This document shows, one piece after another, positions 45,284 to 46,941 of a DNA stretch of 46,941 nt. A program made the translations under genes and the position numbers. The notes below the pieces were generated by a model, which was given only the letters and a program-made list of their open reading frames with translations, did no database searches and had not been told where the DNA came from. Each line of letters opens with the position of its first letter. Positions within the stretch are counted from its first letter, which is position 1. The stretch is from Acidobacteria bacterium UBA2999 (GTDB taxonomy: Bacteria; Acidobacteriota; Vicinamibacteria; Vicinamibacterales; UBA2999): positions 81,149 to 128,089 of the forward strand of contig DDZV01000022.1 of assembly GCA_002346475.1 (NCBI GenBank), written 5' to 3'.

Positions 45284-46194
45284 TGAGAAATCGTGGCACG
45301 TGACAGGACAGGAGCTGGAACTTGTCGTAGATCACGAATCAACCCAGTCCATGACAAAAGAACAAGTGCATAATAAGTTAAATCAATTTCCCACCATCGA
45401 AAGCCTTGGCGAGCAGATGAAGGATAGTGGTGATGGTTGTTATGCCAACCTTCGCCGAACGTAAGTAAGGCAAGCCAGAGGTTATTACGACTGTCATCCC
45501 CGGTGGAAAAACGCTGAGATCCAAAACCATGTGCAAGTGAATTGATTGTGTAGGTTACGTGATAAACAGCAACTGTTGAAATTCCAAATCCCCAAACGAC
45601 CATTTGTGCAACACTTGTTTCCAACCATGGTGCTTGATGTTCCATTACAGCACCAGCTCCTGCGAGGGCGACTAGTAAAATGAATGGCACGACCCAATCA
45701 AACCGATCGAGGGCACGGAGTTCGGGATAACGAAGCCAATCACGGACGTATCGCACATCAGTTTTAAACCCGGCCCCAGTCATAAACCATCCCATATGGC
45801 TTCGCCAGTAGCCGTGCTGGTGTGGGGAATGCAAGTCCTTCGGCTTTTCTGAGTAACGGTGATGATTGCGATGATGTGCTGCCCACCAGATAGGCCCACG
45901 TTGCACGGCAGAGTTTCCAGCGACAGCCATTACGAATTGGAATCCTCGGGATGTTTTGAAAGCTCGATGAGAAAAATAGCGATGATAGAAACCAGTAATG
46001 GCAAATAGTCGAATGACATAGAGCGCTATGGCAGTACTCAGGGCAACGGGACTCACGCCGGCCCACCACGCTCCAAGGCACAGGCAGTGAATACCAATAA
46101 ACGGAAGACATCTCAGCCAGTCAATGCGATTGTCATGGCTTTCTTGCGCTGTCTTGTTATCTAGCCAACGTGTTAGCAATGCCCTTTTTTTCAT
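45280..46194 (-). CDS. Membrane acyl-lipid or acyl-CoA delta-9-type fatty acid desaturase
   Basis: Di-iron membrane desaturase that introduces a cis double bond into a fatty acyl chain, needing oxygen and an electron donor. The 304 residues have the three histidine boxes: HRYFSH at 71-76, HHRNHH at 107-112, and HNNHH at 251-255. A conserved NSLAHGFG is at about 218-225, and there are several membrane segments. It is the first gene of the operon, and its ATG at 46194 follows a weak ribosome site. Its product would be the substrate for the CFA-like enzymes downstream. Confidence 0.93.
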   Translation of the reverse strand: MKKRALLTRWLDNKTAQESHDNRIDWLRCLPFIGIHCLCLGAWWAGVSPVALSTAIALYVIRLFAITGFYHRYFSHRAFKTSRGFQFVMAVAGNSAVQRGPIWWAAHHRNHHRYSEKPKDLHSPHQHGYWRSHMGWFMTGAGFKTDVRYVRDWLRYPELRALDRFDWVVPFILLVALAGAGAVMEHQAPWLETSVAQMVVWGFGISTVAVYHVTYTINSLAHGFGSQRFSTGDDSRNNLWLALLTFGEGWHNNHHHYPSSARQGFRWWEIDLTYYALVLLSWTGLIRDLRQVPAPVLSRATISQ

Positions 46195-46247
46195 ATTAAT
46201 TTTTCTTCACGTATTTTCTTCAATCTCAGGAACTACTGGTACAAAAA

Positions 46248-46276
46248 TCTTACATTGAACCGATGAATCTGGACCA
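46248..46276 (-). promoter_or_regulatory. Candidate ECF-sigma (RpoE/ChrR-like) promoter for the lipid operon
   Basis: Reading the minus strand, TGGTCC (46271-46276) is followed after 18 bp by TAAGA (46248-46252), about 55 bp before the desaturase ATG. From memory, promoters of the singlet-oxygen sigma factor RpoE of Rhodobacter have TGATC-type -35 and TAAGA-type -10 elements at similar spacing. The match is suggestive, not proof, and no rpoE or chrR gene is in the window. The rest of the 293-bp gap up to the tRNA shows nothing recognisable. Confidence 0.4.
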
Positions 46277-46487
46277 AACGTCCTAATATAAACCTAAGAC
46301 ACAGAAGATAGCTCTGAATTATGTTAATCCTGTGATTACAAATACAAACTCTCAAAATTGGCATCTAAGCTCTTAACAAGGGCAGGAACTGACAGCGGTA
46401 TATTGGGAATAGACGTTTTTATGACAAGCAGGTCACAATACAAGCTCTAAAGATTTTCATAGTGCTGCTTTTTAGTTATGACTACGC

Positions 46488-46577
46488 GGAGGGATGGCCG
46501 AGCGGTTGAAGGCGGCGGTCTTGAAAACCGTTAGCGGGGAAACTCGCTCTGGGGTTCGAATCCCCATCCCTCCGCCA
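46488..46577 (+). tRNA. tRNA-Ser (anticodon UGA)
   Basis: A complete class II tRNA with a 7-bp acceptor stem (GGAGGGA at 46488-46494 pairing with TCCCTCC at 46567-46573), discriminator G and genome-encoded CCA at 46575-46577. The anticodon loop CTTGAAA lies at 46520-46526 with TGA at 46522-46524, reading UCA and UCN codons. The long variable arm and the GGTTCGAATCC T-arm are present. It sits between the lipid operon and a Sel1-repeat gene, a position sometimes used by integrating elements, though none is visible. Confidence 0.97.
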
Positions 46578-46617
46578 TTTATTCCTGCAAGTTATTGATG
46601 CTAAAGGGACTGAAATC

Positions 46618-46941
46618 GTGCTTCACTCTCGCATGCGTCTTGCCACACTCGTCGTCGCTGGTTTGTTGATCGGTGGGCGTTCTGTCTTTGCACAGATCCC
46701 CGCTGGACTTCTCGAAGCAGCTAATAACGCCGATCCCGTGAGTTCTGCAGCGGCCCAGTACAGCCTTGGGATCATGTACGACTTAGGCGAGGGCGTGCCA
46801 GAGGACAACGCTGAAGCCGCGCGCTGGTATCAGCTGGCTGCAGTGCAGGGGAACGCACACGCCCAGTTCAGCCTCGGGTTCCTGTACGCCACCGGCGCGG
46901 GTGTGCCAAAGAACAACGCTGAAGCCGTGCGCTGGTATCGC
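46618..46941 (+). CDS. Sel1-repeat (TPR-like) secreted or periplasmic protein, 3' end cut by window
   Basis: The 108 codons in the window begin at GTG 46618, 8 bp after a good AAAGGGA ribosome site; ATG 46633 is an alternative. The N-terminus RLATLVVAGLLIGGRSVFA followed by QIP looks like a signal peptide with cleavage near VFA. Two Sel1-like repeats follow (AAQYSLGIMYDLGEGVPEDNAEAARWYQLAA and AHAQFSLGFLYATGAGVPKNNAEAVRWYR). Such proteins usually mediate protein-protein contacts. The repeat section is noticeably GC-richer than the lipid operon. The C-terminus lies outside the window. Confidence 0.9.
   Translation, partial: MLHSRMRLATLVVAGLLIGGRSVFAQIPAGLLEAANNADPVSSAAAQYSLGIMYDLGEGVPEDNAEAARWYQLAAVQGNAHAQFSLGFLYATGAGVPKNNAEAVRWYR

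Noticed and set aside
1..46941. CRISPR arrays, insertion sequences, prophage or integrase genes
   Set aside because: No regular short repeat-spacer pattern, transposase, integrase or flanking inverted repeats were seen.

Overview
The window is a bacterial chromosome replication-origin region of a Gram-negative (diderm) organism, with a few accessory blocks on its right side. No rRNA is present, so the taxonomy is inference. GC content looks to be in the mid-to-high 40s by eye. Diderm character is supported by a YidC with a large periplasmic domain and by a Wzm/Wzt-type polysaccharide exporter. A proteobacteria-like GyrB insert, a separate F1-only atp operon and a cytosolic DUF885 protein would fit Acidobacteriota or a deep proteobacterial relative; this is low confidence.

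Left arm (1-15445, all on the minus strand, pointing away from the origin): rpmH, rnpA, yidD, yidC, a short jag/khpB, mnmE, mnmG, rsmG, a perfect 16-bp parS site, parA, parB, then the F1 half of ATP synthase (atpH-A-G-D-C), then an ABC exporter pair (permease and ATPase) running off the window. Origin (about 15446-15833): a DnaA-box palindrome and an AT-rich tract just upstream of dnaA. More box-like sequences lie between dnaA and dnaN. Right arm (plus strand): dnaA, dnaN, gyrB, gyrA. Coding strand switches exactly at the origin, so all of these genes are co-directional with replication.

From 23634 onward the region is mosaic. pcrA meets gyrA tail to tail with no gap. An AT-rich two-gene DNA-repair islet follows (orphan vsr and an AlkA-like glycosylase). 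Next come glmS and glmU (UDP-GlcNAc synthesis), a TPR protein, rsmI, a DUF885 metallopeptidase-like protein, an FmdB zinc-ribbon protein, galU, serS, and a B12-binding radical SAM protein.

The most interesting block is a tightly coupled eight-gene minus-strand operon (46194 down to 38154). In order it encodes a membrane fatty-acid desaturase, an FAD-dependent oxidoreductase, DUF1365, a CFA-synthase-like methyltransferase, DUF2878, DUF1295, a second CFA-family methyltransferase, and an epimerase-SRPBCC fusion. Several junctions are 4-bp ATGA stop/start overlaps. The first methyltransferase lacks two of the bicarbonate-ligand residues of E. coli Cfa. The promoter region carries an ECF-sigma-like element. 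I read it as a lipid-tailoring pathway that makes a modified unsaturated, methylated or oxygenated membrane acyl chain rather than a plain cyclopropane ring, possibly under oxidative-stress control. A tRNA-Ser(UGA) and the start of a Sel1-repeat protein close the window.
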